DNA of 64,000 nt, taken from positions 1-64,000 of the forward strand of contig CAVPRR010000006.1 in the NCBI GenBank assembly GCA_963707965.1, written 5' to 3'. The first letter of the stretch is position 1. Each line of letters begins with the position of its first letter. The DNA is from VRUE01 sp963707965. GTDB lineage: Bacteria; Actinomycetota; Thermoleophilia; Solirubrobacterales; 70-9. The notes under the pieces were generated by a model, which did not search any database, had not been told where the DNA came from, and saw only the letters and a program-made list of their open reading frames with translations. A program made the translations under genes and the position numbers. Below, piece by piece: positions 53,965 through 63,332 of this stretch.

Positions 53965-54136
53965 CTGAGGACCGCCACCGTTCCGTTCCCATAACTGGAG
54001 GCCGAGTAGCCGCCGGCGAGCCGGCACCTCCGCCCGCGAGCTGGACCGTCCATATACCGGACGAAATCGGCCCATCGACCGGCGATTGCCCCGGCGGCGG
54101 CGAGCGAAGCGGCGGGAGGCCTATACGCTCGGGGAT

Positions 54137-54646
54137 GTGGACGTCGAGACGGCAATCCGGACCCGCCGCACGCACAAGGCGTTCGGCTCGGAGCCGCTGG
54201 GTCGGGGGGAGATCGAGGAGCTGCTCGACCTGGCTCGCTGGGCGCCCAACCATCACCTGACGGCGCCATGGCGCTTCCGCGTGGTGGGGCCGGAGGCGCT
54301 TGCTCGCCTGAAGGAGGCGGCGGGACCGGAGGGCGCAGCCAAGCTCGACCGCGCCCCGACGCTGATCGTCGTTTCCTGCGCGTCCGATGGCGACTCGGTC
54401 CAGGAGGAGGAGGACCTGCACGCAACCGCCGTCGCCTCCTACATCGTCCTGCTTGCCGCCCATGCCAGGGGGTTGGCCGGCTACTGGCGCACACCGTCCG
54501 TGCTGCGCGAGGAGGAGGGGCGACGGGCTGTGGGGCTTCCCGCCGGTGAGCGCTTCGTCGGCCTCCTGCATCTCGGCCAGCAGCGCCAGGAGAAGGCGCC
54601 CCCGCCGCGCCCGCCCGTCGAACAGACGACGATCTTCCTATCGTGA
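54137..54646 (+). CDS. Nitroreductase-family flavoprotein (YdjA-like)
   Basis: 169 residues from GTG 54137. FMN-binding features of the family: RRTHKAFGSEPL, RWAPNHHLTAPWRFRVV and GLAGYWRTP. The NHHLTAPWRF stretch is closest to YdjA-type small nitroreductases. BluB, the flavin-splitting enzyme of B12 lower-ligand synthesis, belongs to the same superfamily, but its own motifs are not visible. Proximity to the B12 operon is 172 nt, with no sign of cotranscription. Confidence 0.85.
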   Translation: MDVETAIRTRRTHKAFGSEPLGRGEIEELLDLARWAPNHHLTAPWRFRVVGPEALARLKEAAGPEGAAKLDRAPTLIVVSCASDGDSVQEEEDLHATAVASYIVLLAAHARGLAGYWRTPSVLREEEGRRAVGLPAGERFVGLLHLGQQRQEKAPPPRPPVEQTTIFLS

Positions 54647-54704
54647 CCCGGATGTGGAGAAGGCGCCTGTCCCGCCCGGCTGAGGGAGAGCCGGAAGGGA
54701 GCAT

Positions 54705-56387
54705 GTGGTCCACATGCTGAGCCGTTCCGAAGCCGTGGAGGCAATCGCCGGGCGGCACTTCGAGGTGGTCGTGATCGGCGGCGGGATCACCGGCGCCGGC
54801 GTTGCGCTCGACGCTGCCGCGCGCGGCTACTCCGTCGCTCTGCTGGAGCGGGGCGACTACGCGGAGGGCACCTCCAGCCGCTCTTCGAAGATGGTCCACG
54901 GTGGTCTGCGCTACCTGCAGAACCTCGACCTGGGCCTGGTCCGCGAGGCGCTTCTGGAGCGCCAGCTGATGGTCCAGCTCGCGCCGCACCTGGTCTATCC
55001 CACGCCGTTCCTCGTCCCCGCCCTGGGCGACGATCGTCGCGACCGCCGCGTTGGGATCGGGCTCAACATGTACGACGTGATGGCGACGACGAGGGTCGGT
55101 CGCGGTCGCCGTGCGATGCGCGCTGCCAGGGAGGAGGACGAGGAACTCAGCTGGTCGCCGGACCGCCACCGCACGATTGGCCGCGACGAGCTGCTCAAGA
55201 TGGTCCCGGCGCTGGCCTCCCGTGACCCCAAGGACGCCTACCTCTTCTATGACTGTCAGACCGACGACGTCCGCCTTGTCCTCACCATCCTCGGGGAGGC
55301 GGAGCGCTTCGGTGCGGTGATGCTGAACGGCGCCGAGGTGACGGAGGTTCTCTCTGACGACGCCGGCGCCTGCGGCGTCGCCTTCGTGGAGGCGGAGTCG
55401 GGCGAGCGCCTCGAGGTCGGGGCGGACAACGTCGTCAACGCGACCGGGGTCTGGGCGGACCGGATACGCCCCGAGGAGGTGCGCGAGGAGGAGGACGTGC
55501 CGCGCATCTCACCCAGCCGCGGAACCCACGTCCTGCTCGACCGTGGCGATCTCTCGACCGGCAGCGCCGCCTGCATCGTCCCCGCCGGCGAGGGTCGGGC
55601 GATCTTCGCCCTGCCCTGGTACGGCCGCACGCTGGTCGGCACGACGGACAACGACTTCGACGGCGACATCGACCATCCGCGCCCCGGCGGCGAGGAAATC
55701 GCCTACCTGCTCGAGGCTGTCAACGCGTTCTTCGGTGCCTCCCTCGGACAGTCCGACCTGGTCGGCGCCTACGCCGGAGTGCGGCCGTTGATCTCCGCAT
55801 CCGATCCGAAGAAGTCGGTGGACATCTCCCGCAAAGCGGAGCTGTATGAGACGTCGTCGGGGATGCTGACGATCACCGGCGGCAAGCTGACCACCTGGCG
55901 CCCGATGGCCAAGCAGACGGTCGACCGGCTGGTCGAGAGGGAGGGGCGCGAGGCTCCCTGCCGCACGGCCGAGATCCCCCTCGGCATGGAGGCGCGGCCC
56001 GAGGACCTGGAGGCGCCGGAGGTAGTGGGCGAGGAGTCGGTCTCCCAGCTCGCCTTTCGCTACGGACACGCGGCGCGGGAGGTCCTGGGCCTTGCCTGGA
56101 AGGACAGGCAGCTTGCGGAGCGGATCGTCGAGGGTCGCCCCGACCTGCTGGCCGAGGCGGTCGTCGCGGCTCGCCTCGAGCAGGCGCGCAGCGTCGCAGA
56201 CGTGCTGCTGCGGCGCACTCGCCTGGGGATCCTTGCCGCGCCGCAGCTGCGCACGGCCGACTCGGTGCGCCCCGTGGCCGAGGCGATGGGTGCCGAGCTG
56301 GGCTGGTCCCGCCGGCGCGTGAAGCGCGAGGCGGAGGCCTGGCCGGGCGCGGCGGCCGAGGCCGGTGTCGATCCCGCTGCCGCCTGA
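54705..56387 (+). CDS. glpD: Aerobic glycerol-3-phosphate dehydrogenase
   Basis: 560 residues. The FAD motif is at about 21-40 (VVVIGGGITGAGVALDAAAR), followed by the GlpD blocks TSSRSSKMVHGGLRYLQ, NATGVWADRIRP and TITGGKLTTWRPMAKQT. It oxidises glycerol-3-phosphate to dihydroxyacetone phosphate and feeds the quinone pool. A GTG start at 54705 is favoured by GGAAGGGA 4 nt upstream; ATG 54714 is the alternative. A 20-nt gap separates it from the transaldolase. Confidence 0.95.
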   Translation: MVHMLSRSEAVEAIAGRHFEVVVIGGGITGAGVALDAAARGYSVALLERGDYAEGTSSRSSKMVHGGLRYLQNLDLGLVREALLERQLMVQLAPHLVYPTPFLVPALGDDRRDRRVGIGLNMYDVMATTRVGRGRRAMRAAREEDEELSWSPDRHRTIGRDELLKMVPALASRDPKDAYLFYDCQTDDVRLVLTILGEAERFGAVMLNGAEVTEVLSDDAGACGVAFVEAESGERLEVGADNVVNATGVWADRIRPEEVREEEDVPRISPSRGTHVLLDRGDLSTGSAACIVPAGEGRAIFALPWYGRTLVGTTDNDFDGDIDHPRPGGEEIAYLLEAVNAFFGASLGQSDLVGAYAGVRPLISASDPKKSVDISRKAELYETSSGMLTITGGKLTTWRPMAKQTVDRLVEREGREAPCRTAEIPLGMEARPEDLEAPEVVGEESVSQLAFRYGHAAREVLGLAWKDRQLAERIVEGRPDLLAEAVVAARLEQARSVADVLLRRTRLGILAAPQLRTADSVRPVAEAMGAELGWSRRRVKREAEAWPGAAAEAGVDPAAA

Positions 56388-56407
56388 ACCTCCACTACCC
56401 TTGCCAT

Positions 56408-57103
56408 ATGAGACTTTTCATCGATACCGGAAGCGTTGCCGAGGTCGAGGAGATCGCCGCCTGGGGCGTGCTCTCCGGCGCCACCACCAATCCCTCTCTG
56501 CTCGCCAAGGAGGATGGCGATCCCGGCGAGATCGTTCAGCGGATCTGCGAGCTGGTCGGCGGGCCGGTCTCCGCGGAGGTCGTCTCCCAGGACGTGCAGG
56601 GGATGGTCGACGAGGGACACGCCCTGCACGAGCTGCACCGCCACGTCACGGTCAAGGTCCCGTTCTGCAGTGAGGGCCTCGCCGCGGCGAAGGCGCTGAC
56701 CGGCGACGGCATCCCGGTCAACATGACCCTCGTCTTTTCGCCGACCCAGGCGCTGCTCGCGGCCTCGGCGGGCGCCACCTACGTCTCCTGCTTCATGGGC
56801 CGGCTCGACGACATCTCCGTCGACTCGACCGTGGTGCTGGACGAGATCGCCGACACGCTGCGGGCCGGCGGCATGACCTCGGAGATCATCGCCGCGTCGA
56901 TCCGCCACCCAGAGCATGCCGTCGCGGCGGCGCGGATCGGCTGCGAGATCGCCACCGTCCCGGCGAAGGTGCTGCGTCAGATGCTGAACCACCCGCTGAC
57001 CGAGGCCGGCGCCGAGAAGTTCCGCCAGGACTGGCAGTCGCGGCCCGAGTTCGGCGAGTGGCTCGGCGAGCTGACGCGCAAGCGCCTCGCCGCGGCCGGT
57101 TGA
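56408..57103 (+). CDS. tal: Small transaldolase (TalC/fructose-6-phosphate aldolase type)
   Basis: 231 residues, a single TIM barrel. The Schiff-base Lys83 is in HVTVKVPF; MRLFIDTGSV gives Asp6 and GATTNPSLLAK the phosphate loop; VSCFMGRLDD is the late family motif. It moves dihydroxyacetone units between sugar phosphates in the pentose phosphate pathway. The short type can be either transaldolase or aldolase; sequence alone does not settle it. Confidence 0.93.
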   Translation: MRLFIDTGSVAEVEEIAAWGVLSGATTNPSLLAKEDGDPGEIVQRICELVGGPVSAEVVSQDVQGMVDEGHALHELHRHVTVKVPFCSEGLAAAKALTGDGIPVNMTLVFSPTQALLAASAGATYVSCFMGRLDDISVDSTVVLDEIADTLRAGGMTSEIIAASIRHPEHAVAAARIGCEIATVPAKVLRQMLNHPLTEAGAEKFRQDWQSRPEFGEWLGELTRKRLAAAG

Positions 57104-57120
57104 ACTAACCTGCCGCAGCG

Positions 57121-57918
57121 ATGACGAAAGCTGAGCTGGAGTCCAAGCACCTCGCCGAGCTGCACTCGCTTGCGGCGGAGGCCGGCGTACCCCGCTACCG
57201 GATGCTCTCGCGCGACGAGCTGATCGGGAAGCTGGCGGGCGGGGAGCCGCGCGGTGGGGCGACGCCGAGGGGCGAGCCACGTCGCCAGCAGGGTGGGCGC
57301 AGGCCGCGCGACCGCGGCGGCAGGCCTCGCGAGCCGCGCAAGCCTGGTGGGGAGCCGCGCAAGCCTGGTGGGGAGCCGCGCGCCAGGCGCGAGCAGCCGC
57401 GCCGCGAGGCCGAGCCGGCGGCGGCCAAACCGGCCGCCGCGGCGACACCCCCGAAGCGCAAACGCCGCCGCCGCCGCTGGGGACGCCGCAAACGGGTGCG
57501 GGTGCATGACCTGCTGCTCTCCTCGATTCCGGGCGGGCGCGCGATCGTCTACGCCGAGACCCGCGAGGGCTGTACGGATCTGCTTCGGGAGGTCGGGGCG
57601 GAGCTGTCGGGCGCCAGGGGGCCGGATCCAATCGCCCTTCTCGTCGACCCGAGCCCGGATGAGCTGGCCGACTGGAAGCGCGACGCGCCGAAAGCGGAGA
57701 TCGTCGCCGCGGGCCAGGCCCGCCACGCCGACGACGCCCTCGCCCAAGCGGTGCGGCGCGCCGAGAGCGGCGAGGCCGTGATCGTCCTGATCGATTCCCT
57801 GAGCCGCTTTGCCGAGGCCTTCGGTGGACCCGACGACGCCAGGGAGCTGTTCGAGTCCCGTGGCTCCGTTGCCGGCAACGGCTCGTTGACGGTGGTCGCT
57901 GCGGTCGAGCGTCAGTAG
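57121..57918 (+). CDS. Rho-like protein lacking the P-loop
   Basis: 265 residues. Residues 1-42 match the Rho N-terminal helical domain (KAELESKHLAELHSLAAEAG, RMLSRDELIGKL). A very basic linker (about 43-122) carries EPRKPGG repeats. Residues about 125-265 align with the second half of the Rho motor: PIALLVDPSPDELADWKR (Rho: IVLLIDERPEEVTDMQR), VIVLIDSLSRFAEAF (Walker B: VILLDSITRLARAYN) and GSLTVVAAVE. The cold-shock RNA domain and Walker A are absent, so it cannot be a normal helicase. It may modulate Rho or bind nucleic acid by its basic tail. It starts 17 nt after the transaldolase. Confidence 0.85.
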   Translation: MTKAELESKHLAELHSLAAEAGVPRYRMLSRDELIGKLAGGEPRGGATPRGEPRRQQGGRRPRDRGGRPREPRKPGGEPRKPGGEPRARREQPRREAEPAAAKPAAAATPPKRKRRRRRWGRRKRVRVHDLLLSSIPGGRAIVYAETREGCTDLLREVGAELSGARGPDPIALLVDPSPDELADWKRDAPKAEIVAAGQARHADDALAQAVRRAESGEAVIVLIDSLSRFAEAFGGPDDARELFESRGSVAGNGSLTVVAAVERQ

Positions 57919-57925
57919 CGGGCCG

Positions 57926-58393
57926 TCAACCGCGGTAGGCGATGCGGCGCCAGGAGGGCTCCTTGGAGAGCTCGATCAGCTCGTTGCTGCGGTCGGGCTG
58001 GACGTAGCCGAAGGTCTGGGTGCGCTCGTCGAAGACGATGTCCAGCTCTCCCTCCTTGACCCGCTGGTCGAGCCAGGCGCCGCGGAAGACGAGGCGCCGG
58101 AGCCAGTGGACGAGGCTGCGGTTGGCGGGTCCGACCAGGTCTTCCCAGTTCTCGCCGATGTGCTCGCCGAGGGGTGAGCTGGGGGCGGTGATCTCGCCGT
58201 TCACGGCGAGATCGAGGAGGTCGTCGAGCTCCTCGGAGCTGAGGCCCTGCTTGACAAAGCCCAGCTTCGCTGCGGCCTGCTCGACACGCTGCCCGAAATC
58301 CTCCTCGTTGAAGGCGAAGCGGAGCTCGCCGTACTCGAGCACGTAGTCGGAGCCCGACTCGTAGTTGCCTCTGCGGGTCGTCTTCTTATTCAC
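57926..58393 (-). CDS. Hypothetical protein
   Basis: 155 residues from GTG 58393, acidic to neutral, no signal peptide or membrane helix. The middle (GEHIGENWEDLVGPANRSLVHW, split) and FRGAWLDQRVKEGELDIVFD look conserved in style, but I do not recognise the family. It converges on the Rho-like gene, 7 nt away. Confidence 0.7.
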   Translation of the reverse strand: MNKKTTRRGNYESGSDYVLEYGELRFAFNEEDFGQRVEQAAAKLGFVKQGLSSEELDDLLDLAVNGEITAPSSPLGEHIGENWEDLVGPANRSLVHWLRRLVFRGAWLDQRVKEGELDIVFDERTQTFGYVQPDRSNELIELSKEPSWRRIAYRG

Positions 58394-58534
58394 GGTTGAA
58401 GCCCATCGGCCCCCGCAAGCCCAGCGGAAGCACGTGCTGGATCATGCCTGTCATCGTAGCCGCGTGCTTCTGCACGGCCGCCACTGAATGGCGGTTTGCA
58501 CCTGAGACGGCGCGTCCCCTACCGAGATAGGCCC

Positions 58535-59266
58535 TTGATCGACCTGCACTGTCACATCCTCCCCGGCGTCGACGACGGCGCGCTCGACCTCCGCGACAGC
58601 GCCGGGATGGCGCGGCAGGCGGTTGCGGATGGCATCGAGGCGGTCTGCGCCACCCCGCACATCCGCCACGACCACGACGTCCGCATCCACGAGATTGCCG
58701 ACCGCGTCCAGGCGCTCAACCAGCGGCTGCGCCTCGAGGACGTTCCGGTGACGGTTCTGCAGGGCGGGGAGGTGGCCGAGACGGTGGTCGAGGACCTGAG
58801 CGCCGACGAGCTGGCCCGGGTGGCGCTCGGCAGCGGGCGCTGGGTGCTGCTGGAGCCGGCGCCGGGCCCGCTTGGGGACAGCCTGGCGCGCCGTGTCGAG
58901 CACCTCGCCGCCCGCGGCCACCGGGCGCTGATCGCCCACCCCGAGCGCCACCTCTCGGCCGACATGTTCGAGCGCCTGGCCCAGCTGGTTGCCGGCGGCG
59001 CCCTGGTCCAGGCGACAGCTGACTTCTTCCTGCGCGAGTCGACCGCAGCCGGCATGCTGGCCCTGGCCGGTGCGGGACTGGTCCATGTCCTCAGCAGCGA
59101 CGCGCACTCCTCTCACGGCGGTAGGCCCGTTCACCTTGCAGGGGCCCTGCGGAAGCTCCGGGAGGTCGACTCGCTCGCTCCCCACCTGGGGTGGATCGAG
59201 GACACAGCCCCACGGGCAATCATCGACGGCGAGGAGCTCGAGGTGCCGTACGGCCCAATCCTCTGA
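58535..59266 (+). CDS. PHP-type tyrosine phosphatase (CpsB/CapC family)
   Basis: 243 residues from TTG 58535, giving the family N-terminus MIDLHCHILPGVDDGA with the first metal-binding His pair. Further metal motifs: CATPHIRHDHDV, LLEPAPGP, LIAHPERH and SSDAHSSHG. Such PHP enzymes dephosphorylate tyrosine kinases that control capsule export. No capsule genes lie in the window. A TTG at 58496 could add 13 residues. Confidence 0.88.
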   Translation: MIDLHCHILPGVDDGALDLRDSAGMARQAVADGIEAVCATPHIRHDHDVRIHEIADRVQALNQRLRLEDVPVTVLQGGEVAETVVEDLSADELARVALGSGRWVLLEPAPGPLGDSLARRVEHLAARGHRALIAHPERHLSADMFERLAQLVAGGALVQATADFFLRESTAAGMLALAGAGLVHVLSSDAHSSHGGRPVHLAGALRKLREVDSLAPHLGWIEDTAPRAIIDGEELEVPYGPIL

Positions 59267-59278
59267 CGGGGAATAGCC

Positions 59279-60211
59279 CTAATCGAGCTGCCGCAGCTCC
59301 ACCCGCCGCGCCAGGTCCTCGACGACCGCGCGGTCGGCGCTGCCGAGACCATGGCGCAGGAAGTTGGCGGCACCGGCGGCGGCCGCGATGTGCAGCATGT
59401 CGTCCCAGCTCCGGCCGCTCGCCATGCAGGCGGCGAGCGCGCCCATCATCGAGTCGCCGCAGCCCTCGCGCGCGCCTCGCTCGAAGCGCGGCGGGGTGAG
59501 CGCCCAGGCAGCGTCCTCACGGAGAACCAGGGCCGGCTGCTCGGCCCGGGTAATGATTGCCGCGTCGGCGCCACGCTCGAGCAGCCGCTCGGCGGCGCTG
59601 CGCATCTCGGTGTCGGTGTCGACCGGCCCGGAGACGAACTTGGCCAGCTCCCAGTCGTTGATCTTGACCAGGTTCGGCTTCCCCTCCAGGGCACTGTCGA
59701 GGCGGGGAGGGGAGAGGTCGACGATCACCGGCGTGCCGTTGGCCCGGACGTCGGCGACGAGGTTTCCGTAGATCTCCAGCGGAAGCGCCTCACCGGGATA
59801 CGGACCGCACAGGGCCAGGGCCCCCGAGTCGAGCGCGGCGGCGCAGGTGACCGAGAACAAGTCATCGATCTCGTGGCGAGATGGCGGGCGGCTGGCGCTC
59901 TGGGCGACCGGCACCCGCTCGCCGCTGCGGCGATCGTGCACGTAGCAGCCACTCGGCTCGACCGTCTCCACCAGCCGCAGCTCGATCGGCAGCTGGTCGA
60001 GCAGCGGGCGCAGCGCCGTGCCCGTCTCTCCGCCGATCAGCCCGCAAAGGGTCGCCTTCGCGCCCAGCTCGGCGGCCATTCGCGCTACCCACACTCCCTG
60101 GCCCGCAGCGTGCACGTGGATGTCGTCGCCCCCGTCCGCCGTCAACTGCTCGATCGTGATCGAGAGCATCGGGTGGGGCCCGAAGACGGTGACCCTTCCG
60201 TTGGCTGCCAT
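59279..60211 (-). CDS. PfkB-family sugar kinase (1-phosphofructokinase-like)
   Basis: 310 residues from ATG 60211. The catalytic anion hole and base are in GCGDSMMGALAACM, with Cys where most PfkB proteins have Ala (GAGDS). The N-terminal MAANGRVTVFGPHPMLSIT and GQGVWVARMAAELGA give a typical sugar-binding lid. The 1-phosphofructokinase, tagatose-6-phosphate kinase and related activities cannot be separated by eye. There are no sugar-uptake genes beside it. Confidence 0.86.
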   Translation of the reverse strand: MAANGRVTVFGPHPMLSITIEQLTADGGDDIHVHAAGQGVWVARMAAELGAKATLCGLIGGETGTALRPLLDQLPIELRLVETVEPSGCYVHDRRSGERVPVAQSASRPPSRHEIDDLFSVTCAAALDSGALALCGPYPGEALPLEIYGNLVADVRANGTPVIVDLSPPRLDSALEGKPNLVKINDWELAKFVSGPVDTDTEMRSAAERLLERGADAAIITRAEQPALVLREDAAWALTPPRFERGAREGCGDSMMGALAACMASGRSWDDMLHIAAAAGAANFLRHGLGSADRAVVEDLARRVELRQLD

Positions 60212-60271
60212 CGGCTCAGAGGCTACGGACTTCCCGGGGGAGAGATCCGGCGGCTGTGTTCTTGAACCCTC

Positions 60272-60598
60272 ATGGCAGAGCGAGCCCCCGCCCTTCGGCT
60301 GCGGCAGCTTCCACAAGCCGCGGTGCTCGGTCACCGGGTTCCTGTCGCGAGCGGGTTCTGGGCGCGCCTGCTCGGACTCTCGTTCCTCAGCCGGGCGGAT
60401 GCCGGGAGCGGGCTTCTGATCCCGCGCTGCCGCAGTGTCCACACGTTCGGCATGCGCTTCTCGCTGGATCTGGTTTTCCTGGACGAGTGCGGTGGGTGCG
60501 TCTCGACCCGGCGCGCCGTGCCCCGGCGTCGCATCGTCTTCGAGCGCGGCGCCGCAGCGGTTCTCGAGCTGCCCTCGCCCAGCGACCGAGTGCGCTGA
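60272..60598 (+). CDS. DUF192 protein
   Basis: 108 residues. The core DUF192 signature is visible (RSVHTFGMRFSLDLVFLDE). Family members are small beta proteins of unknown role, often with a signal peptide; here none is seen. The gene is antisense-adjacent to the PfkB kinase and 67 nt upstream of PPDK. The last residues (SPSDRVR) end early relative to some homologues. Confidence 0.82.
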   Translation: MAERAPALRLRQLPQAAVLGHRVPVASGFWARLLGLSFLSRADAGSGLLIPRCRSVHTFGMRFSLDLVFLDECGGCVSTRRAVPRRRIVFERGAAAVLELPSPSDRVR

Positions 60599-60665
60599 GA
60601 CGCCGGGCCTCTCTCGACGGCCGCGGAGAGCGCCCCGCCCTCGCTCCCGTCAAGATGTGCTTGGT

Positions 60666-63332
60666 ATGGCGGCCGCCGAACCGAAGTACGTGTACCGGTT
60701 CTCCGAGGGATCCAGGGAGATGCGGGAGCTGCTGGGCGGCAAGGGGGCCAACATCGCGGAGATGGCCCGGCTCGGGCCGCCGATCAGGGTGCCGGCCGGG
60801 TTCACGGTGACCACGGAGGCGTGCATCGCGTTCTTGGAGGCCGGCAGCGCGGTCTCCGAGGAGCTCAGCCGCCAGATCGACGTCGCGCTGGGCGAGCTGG
60901 AGGAGGAGACGGGCAAGCGCCTCGGCGACCCGTCGGACCCTCTCCTGATCTCGGTGCGCTCCGGCGCGCGCGTGTCGATGCCGGGGATGATGGACACGGT
61001 CCTCAACATCGGTCTCGGGGACGATGCGGTCGCGGGCCTGGCCGCACGCACGCAGAACGAGCGCTTTGCATGGGACTCCTATCGCCGCCTGGTTCAGATG
61101 TTCGGCAACGTGGTTTCCGGGATCGACGGGACGCACTTCGAGGAGGCGATTCGCAGGGAGAGATCGCGGCGCGGCGTCTCGCTTGACACCGAGTTGGACG
61201 CCGACGACCTGCATCGCCTGGCGGGGGAGTTCAAGCGCATATTTCACGAGCAGACCGGGGGGGATTTCCCGCAGGACCCGCGCACACAGCTGATCGCTGC
61301 CGTGGGTTCTGTGTTCGAGTCCTGGAATGGGGCGAGGGCGGTCGAGTACCGGCGGTTGAACGGCATCCCCGACGATTGGGGCACGGCTGTCAACGTGCAG
61401 CAGATGGTGTTCGGAAACAGGGGGGATGACTCCGGGTCGGGCGTTGCCTTCAGCCGCGACGAGATCACCGGAGCGCCAAAGCCCTCGGGGGACTTCCTGC
61501 GCAACGCCCAGGGGGAGGACGTGGTGTCGGGGACGCGCGACACCAGCGACCTCGAGGAGATGGCGAGGATGCTGCCGGAGGCCCACCGCCAGCTCGTCGA
61601 GATCGTCAAGGCCCTCGAGGGTCACTTCCGCGACATGCAGGACGTCGAGTTCACGGTCGAGGAGGGGACCCTCTACATGCTGCAGACGCGCACCGCCAAG
61701 CGCCCGCCCCAGGCTGCGGTCCGGGTTGCGGCGGACATGGTCGAGGAGGGACTTCTGAGCCGCGAGGAGGCCCTGTCGAAGGTCGATGCCTCGAAGCTGG
61801 AGGCCCTCCTGCATCCGTCCTTCGACCCGGAATTCGACTTCGACACCCTGGTCCGCGGCGTTCCCGCCTCGCCCGGTGCGGCCAAGGGCCGGATCGTTTT
61901 CACCGCCGAGCGGGCTGTCGAGCAGGCCGCACAGGGTGAGCAGGTGATCCTGGTGCGACCCTTCACGGAAGCCGATGACGTGGCCGGCTTTCACGCCGCG
62001 AAAGGGATACTCACCTCGGAGGGGGGCAAGGCCTCGCACGCGGCCCTGGTTGCGCGGGGAATGGGACGGCCGTGCGTCTGTGGGGCCTCGGCGCTCGACA
62101 TCGACCTCGAGGCGCGCGAGATGCGCGTTGACGGAACGTACCTTCGCGAGGGAGACCCGATCGCGATCGATGGCACCAGCGGCGCGGTCAGCGTCCAGGA
62201 CGTTCCCCTGGTCGAGACGGAGATGGACCGGTACTTCCGGACCGTGCTCGGCTGGGCGGACGAGCTTCGCCGTCTCGAGGTGCGCGCCAACGCCGACCGG
62301 CCCGCCGATGCGGTCGCGGCACGGCGCTTCGGCGCCCGCGGGATAGGGCTCTGCCGAACCGAGCACATGTTTCTCGGAGACGATCGCCAGATGGCGATGC
62401 AGCGGATGATCCTCGCGGACGACGAGGCCGCTCGGCGAGCCTCGCTCGCCGAGCTGGAGCCCCTGCAGCGGGCCGACTTCGAAGGCCTGTTTGCCGCGAT
62501 GGCCGGGATGCCGGTGACCATCAGGTTGCTCGATCCGCCTCTGCACGAGTTCCTGCCACGCGCCGAGGACCTGGCGGTGGAGATCGAGCGACGCGTTGCC
62601 ACCGGCGGCCGCGACGACGCCGTCGAGGAGCTGGAGGGGGAGCTGCACCGGGTCAGGCAGCTGGAGGAGACGAATCCGATGCTGGGCACGCGCGGCTGCC
62701 GTCTCGGACTGCTGTATCCGGAGGTCTATGAGATGCAGGTCCGGGCGATCGTCGCCGCTGCGGTCGCCGTCCGGGATCGAGAGGGAAGCGCGCCGGAGCT
62801 CGAGATCATGATCCCCCTGGTCGGCTACGAGCGTGAGCTCGTCGCCATGCGCGAGCTGGTCGAGCGCACCGCCGCCGGGGTCGTCGAGGGCCTCGGCACC
62901 GAGCCGGTGCTCTTCGCGGTCGGCACGATGATCGAGCTGCCGCGCGCCTGCCTCGTCGGGGGCCTCCTGGCGGCTCATGCGGACTTCTTCAGCTTCGGGA
63001 CCAACGACCTGACGCAGACCACGCTCGGTTTCTCGCGGGACGACTCGGAGGGGCGGTTTCTGACCGAGTACCTGCGCCGCAAGATCGTCGACCGCAGCCC
63101 CTTCGAGACGATCGACCCCGACGGCGTGGGCGAGTTGGTGAGGATGGCGGTAGAGAGGGGGCGCGAGCGGCGTCCCGACCTGGGGCTCGGCATCTGCGGC
63201 GAGCACGGCGGCGATCCCGACAGCATCGCCTTCTTCCACGCCGTCGGCCTCGACTACGTCAGCTGCTCGCCCTTCCGGGTGCCGATCGCCCGCGTCGCGG
63301 CGGCCCAGGCCGCGATCGCTTCGAGCATCTAG
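60666..63332 (+). CDS. ppdK: Pyruvate, phosphate dikinase
   Basis: 888 residues, full length. It interconverts pyruvate and phosphoenolpyruvate with ATP and phosphate. Order of domains: ATP-grasp (about 1-340), phosphohistidine domain with the catalytic His in GGKASHAALVARGMGRPCV (about 455-475), and the pyruvate-binding TIM barrel with GLCRTEHMFL, NPMLGTRGCR and the active-site Cys in LGICGEHGG. The residue two before the catalytic His, Thr in regulated plant and many bacterial forms, is Ala here, so PDRP-type phosphorylation at that site is impossible. It converges on the macrodomain gene with a 4-nt overlap. Confidence 0.96.
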   Translation: MAAAEPKYVYRFSEGSREMRELLGGKGANIAEMARLGPPIRVPAGFTVTTEACIAFLEAGSAVSEELSRQIDVALGELEEETGKRLGDPSDPLLISVRSGARVSMPGMMDTVLNIGLGDDAVAGLAARTQNERFAWDSYRRLVQMFGNVVSGIDGTHFEEAIRRERSRRGVSLDTELDADDLHRLAGEFKRIFHEQTGGDFPQDPRTQLIAAVGSVFESWNGARAVEYRRLNGIPDDWGTAVNVQQMVFGNRGDDSGSGVAFSRDEITGAPKPSGDFLRNAQGEDVVSGTRDTSDLEEMARMLPEAHRQLVEIVKALEGHFRDMQDVEFTVEEGTLYMLQTRTAKRPPQAAVRVAADMVEEGLLSREEALSKVDASKLEALLHPSFDPEFDFDTLVRGVPASPGAAKGRIVFTAERAVEQAAQGEQVILVRPFTEADDVAGFHAAKGILTSEGGKASHAALVARGMGRPCVCGASALDIDLEAREMRVDGTYLREGDPIAIDGTSGAVSVQDVPLVETEMDRYFRTVLGWADELRRLEVRANADRPADAVAARRFGARGIGLCRTEHMFLGDDRQMAMQRMILADDEAARRASLAELEPLQRADFEGLFAAMAGMPVTIRLLDPPLHEFLPRAEDLAVEIERRVATGGRDDAVEELEGELHRVRQLEETNPMLGTRGCRLGLLYPEVYEMQVRAIVAAAVAVRDREGSAPELEIMIPLVGYERELVAMRELVERTAAGVVEGLGTEPVLFAVGTMIELPRACLVGGLLAAHADFFSFGTNDLTQTTLGFSRDDSEGRFLTEYLRRKIVDRSPFETIDPDGVGELVRMAVERGRERRPDLGLGICGEHGGDPDSIAFFHAVGLDYVSCSPFRVPIARVAAAQAAIASSI

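Noticed and set aside
54137..54646. BluB (lower-ligand synthase) near the B12 operon
   Set aside because: The protein is a small generic YdjA-like nitroreductase and lacks the motifs expected of BluB.
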